This document shows positions 17,418-26,503 of a DNA stretch of 64,000 bases, one piece after another (the stretch's first letter is position 1; each line of letters begins with the position of its first letter). Both the position numbers and the translations under genes were made by a program. The notes below the pieces were generated by a model. The model was not told the origin of the DNA. It worked only from the letters and a program-made list of their open reading frames with translations, and made no database searches. Origin of the DNA: Actinosynnema sp. ALI-1.44 (GTDB taxonomy: Bacteria > Actinomycetota > Actinomycetes > Mycobacteriales > Pseudonocardiaceae); NCBI RefSeq assembly GCF_001984155.1, contig NZ_MTQO01000050.1, forward strand, positions 310,001 to 374,000, written 5' to 3'.

Positions 17418-19406
17418 ATGGCGAATCGACTGACCCAGGCCACCAGCCCGTACCTGCTGCAGCACGCCGGCAACCCGGTCGACTGGTGGCCGTGGGGCCC
17501 GGAGGCGTTCGCGGAGGCGGAGCGGCGGGACGTGCCGGTGCTCCTGTCGATCGGCTACGCCGCGTGCCACTGGTGCCACGTGATGGCGCACGAGTCCTTC
17601 GAGGATGCCACCACGGCCGCGCTGATGAACGAGCACTTCGTGAATGTCAAGGTGGACCGCGAGGAGCGGCCGGATGTCGACGCGGTCTACATGACCGCGA
17701 CGCAGGCGATGACCGGGCAGGGCGGCTGGCCGATGACCTGCTTCCTGACCCCGTCCGGCGAGCCGTTCCACTGCGGCACGTACTACCCGCCGACGCCGCA
17801 CGGCGGCATGCCGTCGTTCAAGCAGCTGCTCGCCGCGATCGTGAACGCGTGGCAGGAACGCCAGGACGATGTCCGCTCGGCCGCGGGCAAGCTCGTCGCC
17901 TCACTGGCCAGGCACTCCGCCGCACTGCCTCCGTCCGCAGTGGACGCGTCGGTGCTCGACGGCGCCGTCGCCTCGTTGCTCGGCGACTTCGACCGGCGCA
18001 ACGGCGGATTCGGTGGCGCGCCGAAGTTCCCGCCGTCCATGGTGCTGGAGTTCCTGATCAGGCACCACGAACGCACCGGATCGGTCGAAGCACTGTCTAT
18101 TGTGGAAGCAACGGCCGACGCGATGGCAGGCGGCGGACTGTACGACCAGCTCGCCGGAGGCTTCGCCCGCTACAGCGTGGACGCGTCGTGGGTCGTGCCG
18201 CACTTCGAAAAAATGTTGTACGACAACGCCTTGCTGCTCGGCGTGTACACGCACCTCGCCCGGCTGACCGGCAGCCCGACCTACCGGCGCGTCGCGGTCG
18301 AGACCGCCCGGTTCCTGCTCAGGGACCTCGGCACGCCGGAAGGCGGGTTCGCGTCGTCGCTGGACGCGGACACCGACGGCGTCGAAGGGCTGACGTACGT
18401 CTGGACCCCGGCCCAGTTCGCCGAGGTGCTCGGTGACGACGCCGAATGGGCGGCGGACCTGTTCGCCGTGACCCAGGACGGCACGTTCGAGCACGGCACC
18501 TCCACGCTGCAACTGCTGCGGGACCCCGACGATCTCGACCGTTTCGAGAGCGTGCGGTCGCGTCTGTCGGCCGTACGCGCGCAACGGCCGCAGCCGGGAC
18601 GGGACGACAAGGTCGTAGCGGCGTGGAACGGTATGGCGATCACGGCGTTGGCCCAGGCAGGCGTGTACTTCGAACAGCCTGACCTGGTGGCTGCCGCGGC
18701 TCGTGCCGCGGACCTGCTGCTGAGCCTGCACGTGGTGGACGGCCGGTTGCGGCGTACATCGCGGGACGGTCAGGTCGGCGAGTCCGCCGGCGTGCTCGAG
18801 GACTACGCGTGCCTCGCCGACGGTTTGCTCGCGTTGCACCAGGCGACGGGGGAGCAGCGCTGGCTCGACGCCGCGGTCTCGACGCTGGACAACGCGTTGG
18901 AACGGTTCGTGGATCCGGAGAGCCCTGGTGCCTTCTTCGACACGGCCGACGACGCGGAGGTCCTGGTGCACAGGCCCGCGGACCCCTCGGACAACGCCAG
19001 CCCGTCCGGGGCCTCGGCGCTGGCTTCGGCCCTGCTCACGGCGTCCGCGCTGGTCGGCCACGACCGTGCCGGAATCTACCGGGAGGCTGCTGAGCAGGCC
19101 GTGTCCCGTGCCGGGCTGTTGGCGGAGCGCGCCCCGCGCTTCGCCGGGCACTGGCTCAGCGTCGCCGAGGCTATGGCGCACGGCCCGGTCCAGGTGGCAG
19201 TGGTCGGTGACAGCCCCGCCCTGCTCGCCGCGGCCGTCCGCAAGGTGCACGGCGGTGCGATCGTCCTCGCGGGCGAGCCCGATTCCGCGCCGTTGCTGGC
19301 CGAACGCCCCTTGGTAGCCGGGCAACCGGCCGCCTACGTGTGCCGCGGGTACGTCTGCGACCGCCCGGTGACCACGGTCGAAGAGCTGCTCACGTCTCTC
19401 AGCTGA
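17418..19406 (+). CDS. DUF255 thioredoxin-fold protein (YyaL/SSP411 family)
   Basis: 662 residues. The N-terminal thioredoxin-like domain carries [15 protein letters not shown] with C50-x-x-C53, and the conserved [20 protein letters not shown] opens the protein. An (alpha/alpha)6-barrel region follows with [20 protein letters not shown], then [14 protein letters not shown]. This fits the family of bacterial YyaL and mammalian spermatogenesis-associated protein 20, whose reaction is still unclear. ATG at 17418 starts the conserved block; upstream in-frame codons overlap a terminator region and are not coding-like. Syntenic with mycobacterial Rv1084. Confidence 0.9.
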   Translation: MANRLTQATSPYLLQHAGNPVDWWPWGPEAFAEAERRDVPVLLSIGYAACHWCHVMAHESFEDATTAALMNEHFVNVKVDREERPDVDAVYMTATQAMTGQGGWPMTCFLTPSGEPFHCGTYYPPTPHGGMPSFKQLLAAIVNAWQERQDDVRSAAGKLVASLARHSAALPPSAVDASVLDGAVASLLGDFDRRNGGFGGAPKFPPSMVLEFLIRHHERTGSVEALSIVEATADAMAGGGLYDQLAGGFARYSVDASWVVPHFEKMLYDNALLLGVYTHLARLTGSPTYRRVAVETARFLLRDLGTPEGGFASSLDADTDGVEGLTYVWTPAQFAEVLGDDAEWAADLFAVTQDGTFEHGTSTLQLLRDPDDLDRFESVRSRLSAVRAQRPQPGRDDKVVAAWNGMAITALAQAGVYFEQPDLVAAAARAADLLLSLHVVDGRLRRTSRDGQVGESAGVLEDYACLADGLLALHQATGEQRWLDAAVSTLDNALERFVDPESPGAFFDTADDAEVLVHRPADPSDNASPSGASALASALLTASALVGHDRAGIYREAAEQAVSRAGLLAERAPRFAGHWLSVAEAMAHGPVQVAVVGDSPALLAAAVRKVHGGAIVLAGEPDSAPLLAERPLVAGQPAAYVCRGYVCDRPVTTVEELLTSLS

Positions 19407-19493
19407 GCTCCGCTGAGAGAGAACGCCATGGTCAGGCCCCACATACACGCGTAGCTTGAGTAGTGGTGTAATCATGTAATCAAGGAGCTGCGC

Positions 19494-20093
19494 ATGTTTG
19501 GAGTACGACACATGGCACGTGGTGGCTGGCATGGACGCGGCGGCTTCAAAGGCCGCGGCGGATGGCAACAGTCGGACCTGCCGTCCGCGGACGACGCGGC
19601 AGCCTGGTTCGCCGGACGACTGCCGGACGGGTGGTTCACCGAGCCGCCGACGGTGTCCGTGGACAGGGAAGAGATCATCATCGTCGGCACGCTGCCTGCC
19701 GTCGAAGGCGAGTTCGAGGACGACGCGGCCAAGGCGGCGGCGGAATCCGGCCGGATCAGCCGTTTCCGCGAAGACACCAGGGACGAGCGGATCGACATCG
19801 CCCGCCAGGCCGAACACCGCTACGGCCGCAAGGTGGCGTGGGGCGCGAAGGTCGGATCGACGGAAGAGCTGTTCACCACCCTCTCCGCACCGGTGATGAC
19901 CAGGCTGCGCCAACCCGAACGACTGATCCTCGACACCCTCGTCGACGCAGGCGTGGCCCGATCCCGTTCGGAAGCACTGGCGTGGGCAGTCCGCCTGGTC
20001 GGCGAACACGCCGACACCTGGCTGGCCGAACTGCGCGACGCCATGTCCAAGGTGGACGACCTGCGCGCGAAAGGCCCGGAGTTCGAGTCCTGA
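19494..20093 (+). CDS. Conserved actinobacterial protein with RHH-like C-terminus
   Basis: 199 residues. A Gly/Arg-rich N-terminus (GGWHGRGGFKGRGGW) precedes a compact domain with LPDGWFTEPPTVSVDREEI, then RDERIDIARQAEHRYGRKVA. The last 60 residues (LDTLVDAGVARSRSEALAWA) resemble the dimerising helices of ribbon-helix-helix proteins, where RSRSEAL is typical. I recall close relatives as uncharacterised proteins in many actinobacteria. ATG has AAGGAG 7 bases upstream. DNA or RNA binding is possible but not shown. Confidence 0.7.
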   Translation: MFGVRHMARGGWHGRGGFKGRGGWQQSDLPSADDAAAWFAGRLPDGWFTEPPTVSVDREEIIIVGTLPAVEGEFEDDAAKAAAESGRISRFREDTRDERIDIARQAEHRYGRKVAWGAKVGSTEELFTTLSAPVMTRLRQPERLILDTLVDAGVARSRSEALAWAVRLVGEHADTWLAELRDAMSKVDDLRAKGPEFES

Positions 20094-20122
20094 ACCCCGC
20101 TTGGCCTGCGTTGTACAGCCTT

Positions 20123-20152
20123 GGGGCGTCACCAGAACCCTGATGACGCCCC
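20123..20152. terminator. Bidirectional hairpin between convergent genes
   Basis: Stem GGGGCGTCA / TGACGCCCC (9 bp, loop ~12) between the RHH-like gene and the hemolysin III gene, which point towards each other. Confidence 0.6.
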
Positions 20153-20165
20153 ATCGGGGCAGTCG

Positions 20166-20840
20166 TCAGGGGTACATGGCGAGCCAGATCGCGATGTAGT
20201 GGCAGATGGCGGCGAGGACTGTGGCGGCGTGGAAGAACTCGTGGTGGCCGAAGTGGCCGGGCCACGGGTTGGGCCATTTCGTGGCGTAGAAGATCGCGCC
20301 GACCGTGTACAGCAAGCCGCCGGCCAGGATCAGGACCAGTGCCGCCGGGCCCGCGTAGGTGAGCAGGTCCGGCAGGACGAAAACCGCCACCCAGCCGAGT
20401 GCGATGTAGATCGGTGTGCCGAGCCACCGTGGGGCGTGTGGCCAGATCAACTTGAGGGCCACGCCACCCAGCGCACCGCCCCAGACCACCGCGAGGACGA
20501 TCAGGCCGGTGTCACGCGGCATCGCCAGCAGGGAGAAGGGGGTGTAGGTGCCCGCGATGAACACGAAGATCATCGAGTGGTCCAGGCGCTTCATCCACGC
20601 CCTGGTCCGTTCGCTCTCCCACCATGTCCGGTGGTAGAGGGCGCTCACGCCGAACAGGCCGAGCACCGTGGCGCCGTAAATCGATGTCGCGAGGGCGGCC
20701 GTACCCGATACCGTCAACGCGGCCAGCGAGATCAGCGCGGCGCCTGTGGCGATCGAGACGAAGAACGACCAGAAGTGGAGCTTCCCCCGCATGCTCGGCT
20801 TGTCGGCAGGTGTGGGCCGTTCGAGTGTCGCTGCGGTCAC
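20166..20840 (-). CDS. Hemolysin III / PAQR family membrane protein
   Basis: 224 residues with seven predicted membrane helices. It has the family metal-site residues: VSALYHRTWW with the first His, WMKRLDHSMIFVFIAGTYTP with Asp-His, and FGHHEFFHAATVLAAICHY at the C-terminus. The family includes bacterial hemolysin III and eukaryotic adiponectin receptors; enzymatic activity (hydrolase-like) is suspected but unproven for bacterial members. GTG at 20840 gives the usual VTAATLERP start; an upstream ATG in frame adds 17 unlikely residues. Synteny with Rv1085c supports the call. Confidence 0.85.
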   Translation of the reverse strand: MTAATLERPTPADKPSMRGKLHFWSFFVSIATGAALISLAALTVSGTAALATSIYGATVLGLFGVSALYHRTWWESERTRAWMKRLDHSMIFVFIAGTYTPFSLLAMPRDTGLIVLAVVWGGALGGVALKLIWPHAPRWLGTPIYIALGWVAVFVLPDLLTYAGPAALVLILAGGLLYTVGAIFYATKWPNPWPGHFGHHEFFHAATVLAAICHYIAIWLAMYP

Positions 20841-21011
20841 GAGACTCAAGGCTACGGGACCATAACGGTGCGTTGAAGACCCCGTCCTCATTCCACAGAG
20901 ACTTTTCAGGTTTACTCTGCGCTACAAAGGATGCATGCCCGGCATAGCCGTCGGCCCGCCCGGTCGGCCCAGCGGCTCCCTCTCAGGATCCCCCCGTTAC
21001 CCTGGTTGGTC

Positions 21012-21806
21012 GTGGGTCGACGGAGTTGGATCAGACGGCGTGTCGCTGATGTCGTGTACCGCCTTTACGAGGCGCGGCTGACGTCACAGGTGAACGGCCT
21101 GGAACGGCGGCCGAGACACATCGGTGTCATGCTGGACGGCAACCGCCGGTGGGCGAGGGCCGCCGGCTTCACGGATGTCGCCGACGGCCACCGGGAGGGT
21201 GCCGCCAAGATCGCGCGGCTGCTCGAGTGGTGCCAGGAATCCGGCATCGAGGTCGTCACCCTGTGGCTGCTCTCCACGGACAACCTCAACCGCCCCGACT
21301 CCGAACTCGTCCCGTTACTGGAGATCATCGAGGACGTCCTCGACGAGCTCGCCGAGCCGGACATGCCGTGGCAGCTGCGGATCCTCGGCGCGTTGGACCA
21401 CCTGCCGCCGGAGACCGCGCACCGGCTGACGGACGCAGCGGCCCGCACGAAGAACAAGACCGGTCTGAAGGTGAACGCCGCGGTCGGCTACGGCGGCCGC
21501 CAGGAGATCGCGGACGCCGTGCGCAAACTGCTGCTCAAGCACGCCGAGCGGGGCACCACCATCGAGGAACTGGCTGACGTGCTCGACGTCGACCACATCG
21601 CCGAGCACCTCTACACCTCCGGCCAGCCCGACCCGGACCTGGTGATCCGCACCTCCGGTGAACAACGCATGTCCGGCTTCCTGCTCTGGCAGTCGGCGCA
21701 TTCGGAGATGTGGTTCTGCGAGGCGTACTGGCCCGACTTCCGGCGGACCGACTTCCTGCGCGCACTGCGCGATTACGCCATCAGGCACCGCCGGTTCGGC
21801 TCCTGA
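21012..21806 (+). CDS. Short-chain Z-isoprenyl diphosphate synthase (Rv1086-like)
   Basis: 264 residues of the UppS family. Catalytic Asp42 lies in VMLDGNRRWAR. WLLSTDNLNRP and GYGGRQEI follow, and the C-terminal PDPDLVIRTSGEQRMSGFLL binds pyrophosphate and Mg. The short N-terminus with VVYRLYEARL resembles the mycobacterial Z,E-farnesyl diphosphate synthase rather than the decaprenyl enzyme; product length is inferred from this likeness and from synteny. It supplies precursors for the polyprenyl phosphate lipid carrier. Start uncertain: GTG at 21012 fits family length, while ATG at 20931 would add 27 Arg/Pro-rich residues. Confidence 0.88.
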   Translation: MGRRSWIRRRVADVVYRLYEARLTSQVNGLERRPRHIGVMLDGNRRWARAAGFTDVADGHREGAAKIARLLEWCQESGIEVVTLWLLSTDNLNRPDSELVPLLEIIEDVLDELAEPDMPWQLRILGALDHLPPETAHRLTDAAARTKNKTGLKVNAAVGYGGRQEIADAVRKLLLKHAERGTTIEELADVLDVDHIAEHLYTSGQPDPDLVIRTSGEQRMSGFLLWQSAHSEMWFCEAYWPDFRRTDFLRALRDYAIRHRRFGS

Positions 21807-21858
21807 CGCGAAGTGTGGCGCGTCATTGTGGCCAGCTGCAGAATTGTTTTGAAACGGA

Positions 21859-21896
21859 TTCGGGCGCCATGGGAATCAATTCCCATGGCGCCCGAA
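21859..21896. terminator. Perfect 18-bp bidirectional hairpin
   Basis: TTCGGGCGCCATGGGAAT and its exact reverse complement are separated by only CA, midway between the convergent prenyl synthase and small secreted protein genes. On the minus strand it is followed by a T-rich stretch. Confidence 0.8.
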
Positions 21897-21906
21897 GAAG
21901 ACCTAC

Positions 21907-22260
21907 TTAGTTGCTGTCTCCACCGTTCTCGGACGCGACACCGGCGTCGCAGGAGTCCGCCTGGCCACTCGGGCTCAGCAGGTCGACGACCACCGCGACG
22001 AGGCCGACGGCCACGTTGGTGTCGTTGACGCAGATCGGCACGGTGACCTCGTCCAGCACGTCGACGTCACCGGTGTTGACCAGGCCGAACTGCTCCTTCT
22101 GGTCGTTGCCGCCGCCGGGGTACCACACCTTGCCGTGGTTGTACCCGCCCTTGCCGTCGTGGTCGCCGTGGACGCCGGCAGGTGCGGCGAGCGCCGCGCC
22201 CCCACCGAGGATCATCAGGCCAGCCGCCGCCGCGGCCACAATGCCAGTCTTCTTCAGCAC
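21907..22260 (-). CDS. Small secreted protein with a chaplin-like motif
   Basis: 117 residues. The signal peptide LKKTGIVAAAAAGLMILGG ends near AALAAPAG. A Gly/His/Asp-rich stretch follows, then EVTVPICVNDTNVAVGLVAV, and finally PSGQADSCDAGVASENGG. The V-P-x-C-x-N-x-x-N-V...S-C spacing recalls chaplins, the surface-active amyloid proteins of aerial hyphae, but the match is loose and the usual GN.C.N pattern is changed. The GTG start has AAGGAG 8 bases upstream. It is monocistronic, isolated by a perfect terminator hairpin. An envelope-surface role is plausible, not shown. Confidence 0.65.
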   Translation of the reverse strand: MLKKTGIVAAAAAGLMILGGGAALAAPAGVHGDHDGKGGYNHGKVWYPGGGNDQKEQFGLVNTGDVDVLDEVTVPICVNDTNVAVGLVAVVVDLLSPSGQADSCDAGVASENGGDSN

Positions 22261-22896
22261 TTCTCACACTCCTTTTTCGGGATCATCCCGAGCGCATCGC
22301 ATTTTTCTGTCCGATGAGCCCTCGCGAACAGATTACTGGTGGACGGACATCGCGTCTTGCCGAATCCACCATCGTGTGACACGGCGATTCTGATCACCCC
22401 CTTTCTCGGTGCATTTTCCTTTTATTTGTGGCGCACTGTGGCCGGAGCGTGGCGAAAATGCGGGGGAACTCGTCGCGACCACTCGACGCGTCGTCCACTT
22501 GACGGGTTACCCCTGGCGGATTGGTGACACAGCGTGATCATCGGGTGGCTGGAACCGCACGCACAGCTCCGATGTGGACCCGCGACACGCCTTCGACCAG
22601 GCTTTATCCGGATGTACCGGCTGATGTGCCGAACGTTGCACACAGGTGAAGAATCTTGGAATCACCTGGCTGGCTGCCTGCGAAGTCCTCGCGGCACGGG
22701 TAACTTTCGGAAGTGACGGGTCGTGCGCATGCGACTCGTCCCGGGAGGCCCTGGTCGTGGCAGTGATGAGCACGAGGGGGCCGGCACCGGGCCCTCATTG
22801 GCGGGGCGCCTGAACAGGCGTCAGTCGTCAAACCGGGGGCCAGGACCGGCCCAACGAGGAAAGCGGACGCCGTGCCGCGTTCGTCAGGGAGTTGCC
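22261..22896. other. Intergenic region upstream of the PhoH gene
   Basis: A 636-base divergent spacer. It contains a possible hairpin GACGGGTCG / CGACTCGTC at about 22712-22738 and a hairpin CGCCTG / CAGGCG near 22810. The G+C-rich 150 bases before phoH could form a structured leader, but they match no riboswitch I know. No protein-coding signal is convincing. Confidence 0.4.
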
Positions 22897-24294
22897 GTGA
22901 CCGCACCGCGTTCGGCCAGGCGTTCTGCCGGCCAAGGTTCTTCCCGCAGTTCCTCCCGCGGCGCCTCGCGTCGTACCACCCCCGCACGTCACGTCTACGT
23001 GCTGGACACCTCCGTACTGCTCTCGGACCCGTGGGCGTTGACCCGGTTCGCCGAGCACGGCGTGGTGCTCCCGCTCGTGGTCATCTCCGAACTGGAGGGA
23101 AAGCGGCACCACCCCGAACTCGGCTGGTTCGCCAGGACCGCCCTGCGCATGCTGGACGACCTGCGGTTGCGCCACGGCAGACTGGACAAGCCGGTGCCGA
23201 TCGGCGACGCCGACGGCACGCTGCACGTGGAGCTCAACCACTCGGACCCGGCGGTGTTGCCCGCCGGGTTCCGCACGGACTCCAACGACGCCAGGATCCT
23301 GGCGTGCGCGCTCAACCTGGCCGCCGAGGACGACGGCCAGATCGTCACCCTGGTCACGAAGGACATCCCGCTGCGGGTCAAAGCCGCCGCGGTCGGCCTG
23401 AACGCCGACGAGTACCGCGCGCAGGAAGTCACGCCGTCCGGGTGGACGGGCATGGCCGACGTCGACGTGTCACAGGACGTCGTCGACGCGCTGTTCGCAC
23501 AGAACGTCGTCGACCTGGCTGACCACGGCGTCGACGAGGTCGCCGACCTGCCCTGCAACACCGGCCTGCGGCTGTTGGCGGGCACGTCCAGCGCGCTCGG
23601 CCGGGTCACGCAGGACAAGCAGGTCCGGCTGGTCCGCGGCGATCGCGAGGTCTTCGGCCTGCACGGCCGCTCCGCGGAGCAGCGGATCGCGCTCGACCTG
23701 CTGATGGACCCCGACGTGGGCATCGTGTCGCTCGGCGGCCGGGCAGGCACGGGCAAGTCGGCGCTGGCGCTGTGCGCCGGTCTCGAGTCGGTGTTGGAAC
23801 GCGGCCTGCACCGCAAGGTGGTCGTGTTCCGCCCGGTCTACGCGGTCGGCGGGCAGGAACTGGGCTACCTGCCCGGTTCCGAGAGCGAGAAGATGCAGCC
23901 GTGGGCACAGGCTGTCTTCGACACGCTCGGCGCGCTGGTCAGCCCGCCGGTGATCGAGGAGGTGCTCGACCGCGGCATGCTCGAAGTGCTGCCGTTGACC
24001 CACATCCGCGGCCGGTCGTTGCACGACGCGTTCGTCATCGTCGACGAGGCGCAGTCACTGGAGCGCAACGTGCTGCTCACGGTGCTGTCCCGGCTGGGAA
24101 CGGGCTCGCGCGTGGTCCTCACGCACGACGTCGCTCAGCGTGACAACCTCCGAGTCGGACGGCACGACGGCGTCGCCGCTGTGATCGAGAAACTCAAGGG
24201 GCACCCGCTGTTCGCGCACGTCACCCTGACCCGCTCGGAGCGTTCGCCGATCGCGGCGCTGGTCACCGAGATGCTGGAGGACTACCCCGGCTGA
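22897..24294 (+). CDS. PhoH2-type protein: PIN nuclease fused to PhoH ATPase
   Basis: 465 residues. After a Ser/Arg-rich leader, a PIN domain (about 32-180) has acidic residues D37 (VLDTSVLL), E65 (ISELEGK), D128/D131 (TDSNDAR) and D156. A PhoH P-loop ATPase follows with GRAGTGKS (281-288) and Walker B VIVDEAQ (380-386). This PIN-PhoH fusion is the actinobacterial PhoH2, described in mycobacteria as an ATP-dependent RNA helicase and RNase. GTG at 22897 has CAGGGAG 5 bases upstream; the frame extends further but with poor coding bias. Matches Rv1095 by position. Confidence 0.92.
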   Translation: MTAPRSARRSAGQGSSRSSSRGASRRTTPARHVYVLDTSVLLSDPWALTRFAEHGVVLPLVVISELEGKRHHPELGWFARTALRMLDDLRLRHGRLDKPVPIGDADGTLHVELNHSDPAVLPAGFRTDSNDARILACALNLAAEDDGQIVTLVTKDIPLRVKAAAVGLNADEYRAQEVTPSGWTGMADVDVSQDVVDALFAQNVVDLADHGVDEVADLPCNTGLRLLAGTSSALGRVTQDKQVRLVRGDREVFGLHGRSAEQRIALDLLMDPDVGIVSLGGRAGTGKSALALCAGLESVLERGLHRKVVVFRPVYAVGGQELGYLPGSESEKMQPWAQAVFDTLGALVSPPVIEEVLDRGMLEVLPLTHIRGRSLHDAFVIVDEAQSLERNVLLTVLSRLGTGSRVVLTHDVAQRDNLRVGRHDGVAAVIEKLKGHPLFAHVTLTRSERSPIAALVTEMLEDYPG

Positions 24295-24304
24295 GCCGGT
24301 GCAG

Positions 24305-24334
24305 GGCCTGACCCGGCGATCGCCGGGTCAGGCC
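24305..24334. terminator. Bidirectional hairpin between phoH and the DNA ligase gene
   Basis: Perfect 14-bp stem GGCCTGACCCGGCG / CGCCGGGTCAGGCC with a 2-base loop, followed by TTT on the plus strand. It overlaps the ligase stop codon. Confidence 0.8.
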
Positions 24335-25830
24335 TTTCCGGGGAGTAAGGCACGGACCGCGTCGATGGTGTCGGCGTCGGCCGGGTCCTTGTCCGGGCGG
24401 TAGCGCAGCACCCGCGCGAACCGCAGCGCCACGCCGCCCGGGTAGCGCGGGCTCACCTGGGCACCGTCCAGTTCGATCTCCACGACGAACTCCGGCCGGA
24501 CGTACACCACGTAGTCCTCCTTGCGGGACGCGATGGCCTGGAGTTCCTTCGTCTGCCAGGCAAGCAGTTCGTCGGTCATGCCCTTGAACGTCTTGCCGAC
24601 CATGATCGGCGGGCCGCCGTCCGGGTCACGCGCGCCAAGGTGCAAATTGGACAGATAGCCCGTTCTCCTGCCGTGGCCCCATTCCGCCGCCAGTACGACG
24701 AGGTCGAGGGTGTGCTCGGGTTTGACCTTCTGCCACGCCTTGCCCCGGCGCCCGGCCGCGTACAGCGAGTCCAGCGCCTTCACCATCACGCCTTCGTGCC
24801 CCGCGGCGAGCGAGTCGGCCAGGATCTGGTCGGCTTCGCTCGTGCCGCCGGGGATGACGTGGTCGCCGACGGCCTGCCGCAGCGCCTCGTTGCGTTCGCG
24901 CAGCGGCGTGTCGAGCAGGTCCACGCCGTCGAGGTGCAGGCAGTCGAAGAAATACGGGCGCAGCAACAGTTCCCGCTGGTTTGTCGCACCGAAACGGCTC
25001 ATCGTCTCCTGGAACGGGCGTGGTTTCCCGTCGTCCCGCAACGCCAGGGTCTCGCCGTCGAGCACCACCGACCGGCACGGCAGGCCGAGGACGAGCTCGA
25101 CGAGTTCCGGCACGCTCGCCGTGATCTCCCTGAGCGTCCTGGTGTAGACGTGGACCTCGTCGCCGTCCTTGTGCACCTGGATCCGCGCGCCATCCATTTT
25201 GTACTCGACGATCACCTCGCCGAGCTCGGCGAGCGCCGCGTCGAGGCTCTCCGCCGGTGACGCCAGCATCGGCCGGACCGGCCTGCCGACCTCCAGCTTG
25301 AACGCGGCGAGCGCGGCCTCCCCGCCCGTCAAGGCGGCCACGGCGGTCACCGTCAACCGGCCGGAGAGCATGAACGCCCGCCGGACCGCCTCGCCGGGCA
25401 CGTCGGCCGCCGAGGCGATCGCGTCCAGCATCACGCCCTCCAACGCGCCCTGCCGCAGCTCACCGGTCATCAACCGGCGCAGGAACTCCTGCTCGGCCGC
25501 TGTCGCCGCCCCGAACAGCTCGGTGAGCAGGTCGACACGCTTCTGCGTGGAGCCCTTTCCCGAGGTCATGGACAGTTCCTGGAGGAGTTCGTCGGTGCGC
25601 TCCACCGTCAACCCCGGCTCGGCCGCGGGCGGCACATCCAGGTCGTAGAGCGTGCGCCAGCCCGCACCCGTCCGGCCCTGGCGCGGCGCGCCCGCGAGGA
25701 ACGCCACAGCGGGTTCGACAGCCTCGGGACCGGCGCCGGACAGCAGCCCGGCCAGCGCCTTGACCTTGGCCAGGCGTGACCTGGTGGCCGCGACAGCGGC
25801 CGAGGTGGTGACGACGTCGGCGAGCAACAT
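24328..25830 (-). CDS. ATP-dependent DNA ligase (LigB type)
   Basis: 500 residues. An N-terminal DNA-binding domain (1-~180, with MTSGKGSTQKRVDLLTELF) precedes the nucleotidyltransferase domain. Lys211 in EYKMDGAR is motif I, with VVLDGETLAL, EGVMVKALDSLYAAGRRGKA and WQKVKPEH as later motifs. The OB domain ends with RPEFVVEIELDGAQVSPRYP. Architecture and length match mycobacterial LigB (Rv3062), a second ligase that backs up the NAD-dependent LigA. ATG at 25830; the longer upstream frame has no better start. Confidence 0.92.
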   Translation of the reverse strand: MLLADVVTTSAAVAATRSRLAKVKALAGLLSGAGPEAVEPAVAFLAGAPRQGRTGAGWRTLYDLDVPPAAEPGLTVERTDELLQELSMTSGKGSTQKRVDLLTELFGAATAAEQEFLRRLMTGELRQGALEGVMLDAIASAADVPGEAVRRAFMLSGRLTVTAVAALTGGEAALAAFKLEVGRPVRPMLASPAESLDAALAELGEVIVEYKMDGARIQVHKDGDEVHVYTRTLREITASVPELVELVLGLPCRSVVLDGETLALRDDGKPRPFQETMSRFGATNQRELLLRPYFFDCLHLDGVDLLDTPLRERNEALRQAVGDHVIPGGTSEADQILADSLAAGHEGVMVKALDSLYAAGRRGKAWQKVKPEHTLDLVVLAAEWGHGRRTGYLSNLHLGARDPDGGPPIMVGKTFKGMTDELLAWQTKELQAIASRKEDYVVYVRPEFVVEIELDGAQVSPRYPGGVALRFARVLRYRPDKDPADADTIDAVRALLPGKA

Positions 25831-25993
25831 GGACTCATCCTGCACCCGCCCTCCGACAGTTTCAGGTCGATCATCGTGACGAAGTGGACCGGTGACTGGC
25901 ACGCGGCGTTGATCGAAATCAGACTTTGGTCGGAGTCGTGCGCTACCTACGGAGAATGGTCCAGGCCCGGTCCGGCGGGGCATAGTTGCGGGT

Positions 25994-26503
25994 GTGAGTC
26001 ATGCGATTGCCCACCGGCTTCAGCTGCGCCTGCGTCCGCCCGCGAACCAGGTCCACCCGAGAGCTGTGCTGTGGTGGACGCTGCAGGCCTGCGTGCTCTG
26101 GCTGGTGTTGCTCATCGGCGGCGGTGTGGGGCTGTACTTCGGCAAAGCTCCACTGTGGCTGGTCGTCCTGGAGGTCGCCGTCGCGGTCGTCGCCATCGGG
26201 GACCTGGTCCTCGAGCCGCGACTGCAGTACCGGGCGCACCGGTGGGAGGTCACCGATCAGGCCGTGTACGTGCAGTCCGGCGTCATCGTCCGTGAGTGGC
26301 GGATCGCCCCGCTCTCCCGGGTGCAGACCGTCGACAGCGAGCGTGGACCGCTGCAGCAGTGGCTGAAGCTGGCCACGGTGACGGTCACCACGGCGTCCGC
26401 GTCCGGGCCGTTGAAGATCCGGGGGCTCGGCCAGGACGAGGCCGCCGAACTGGTCGACCGGCTGACCGCCATCACGGAGGCGACGCCGGGAGACGCGACA
26501 TGA
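25994..26503 (+). CDS. Bacterial PH (bPH2/DUF304) domain membrane protein, short
   Basis: 169 residues. Two membrane helices (AVLWWTLQACVLWLVLLIGG and the next stretch) are followed by a bPH2 domain: YRAHRWEVTDQAVYVQSGVI, then VREWRIAPLSRVQTVDSERG. It forms a two-gene operon with the longer PH protein through an ATGA overlap, the usual YdbS-YdbT-type pairing. A CATAGT -10-like element 8 bases before the GTG suggests a leaderless transcript. The role is unknown; membrane-lipid or stress functions have been suggested for the pair. Confidence 0.78.
   Translation: MSHAIAHRLQLRLRPPANQVHPRAVLWWTLQACVLWLVLLIGGGVGLYFGKAPLWLVVLEVAVAVVAIGDLVLEPRLQYRAHRWEVTDQAVYVQSGVIVREWRIAPLSRVQTVDSERGPLQQWLKLATVTVTTASASGPLKIRGLGQDEAAELVDRLTAITEATPGDAT

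Noticed and set aside
17901-20132. A 743-codon minus-strand frame
   Set aside because: It is antisense to the well-supported DUF255 and RHH-like genes and has the His/Arg/Val composition typical of high-G+C antisense frames.
22740-22896. Possible cobalamin-type riboswitch before phoH (GGCCAGGACCGGCC resembles the B12 box)
   Set aside because: None of the other conserved cobalamin aptamer segments are upstream, and a PhoH protein has no obvious link to B12.
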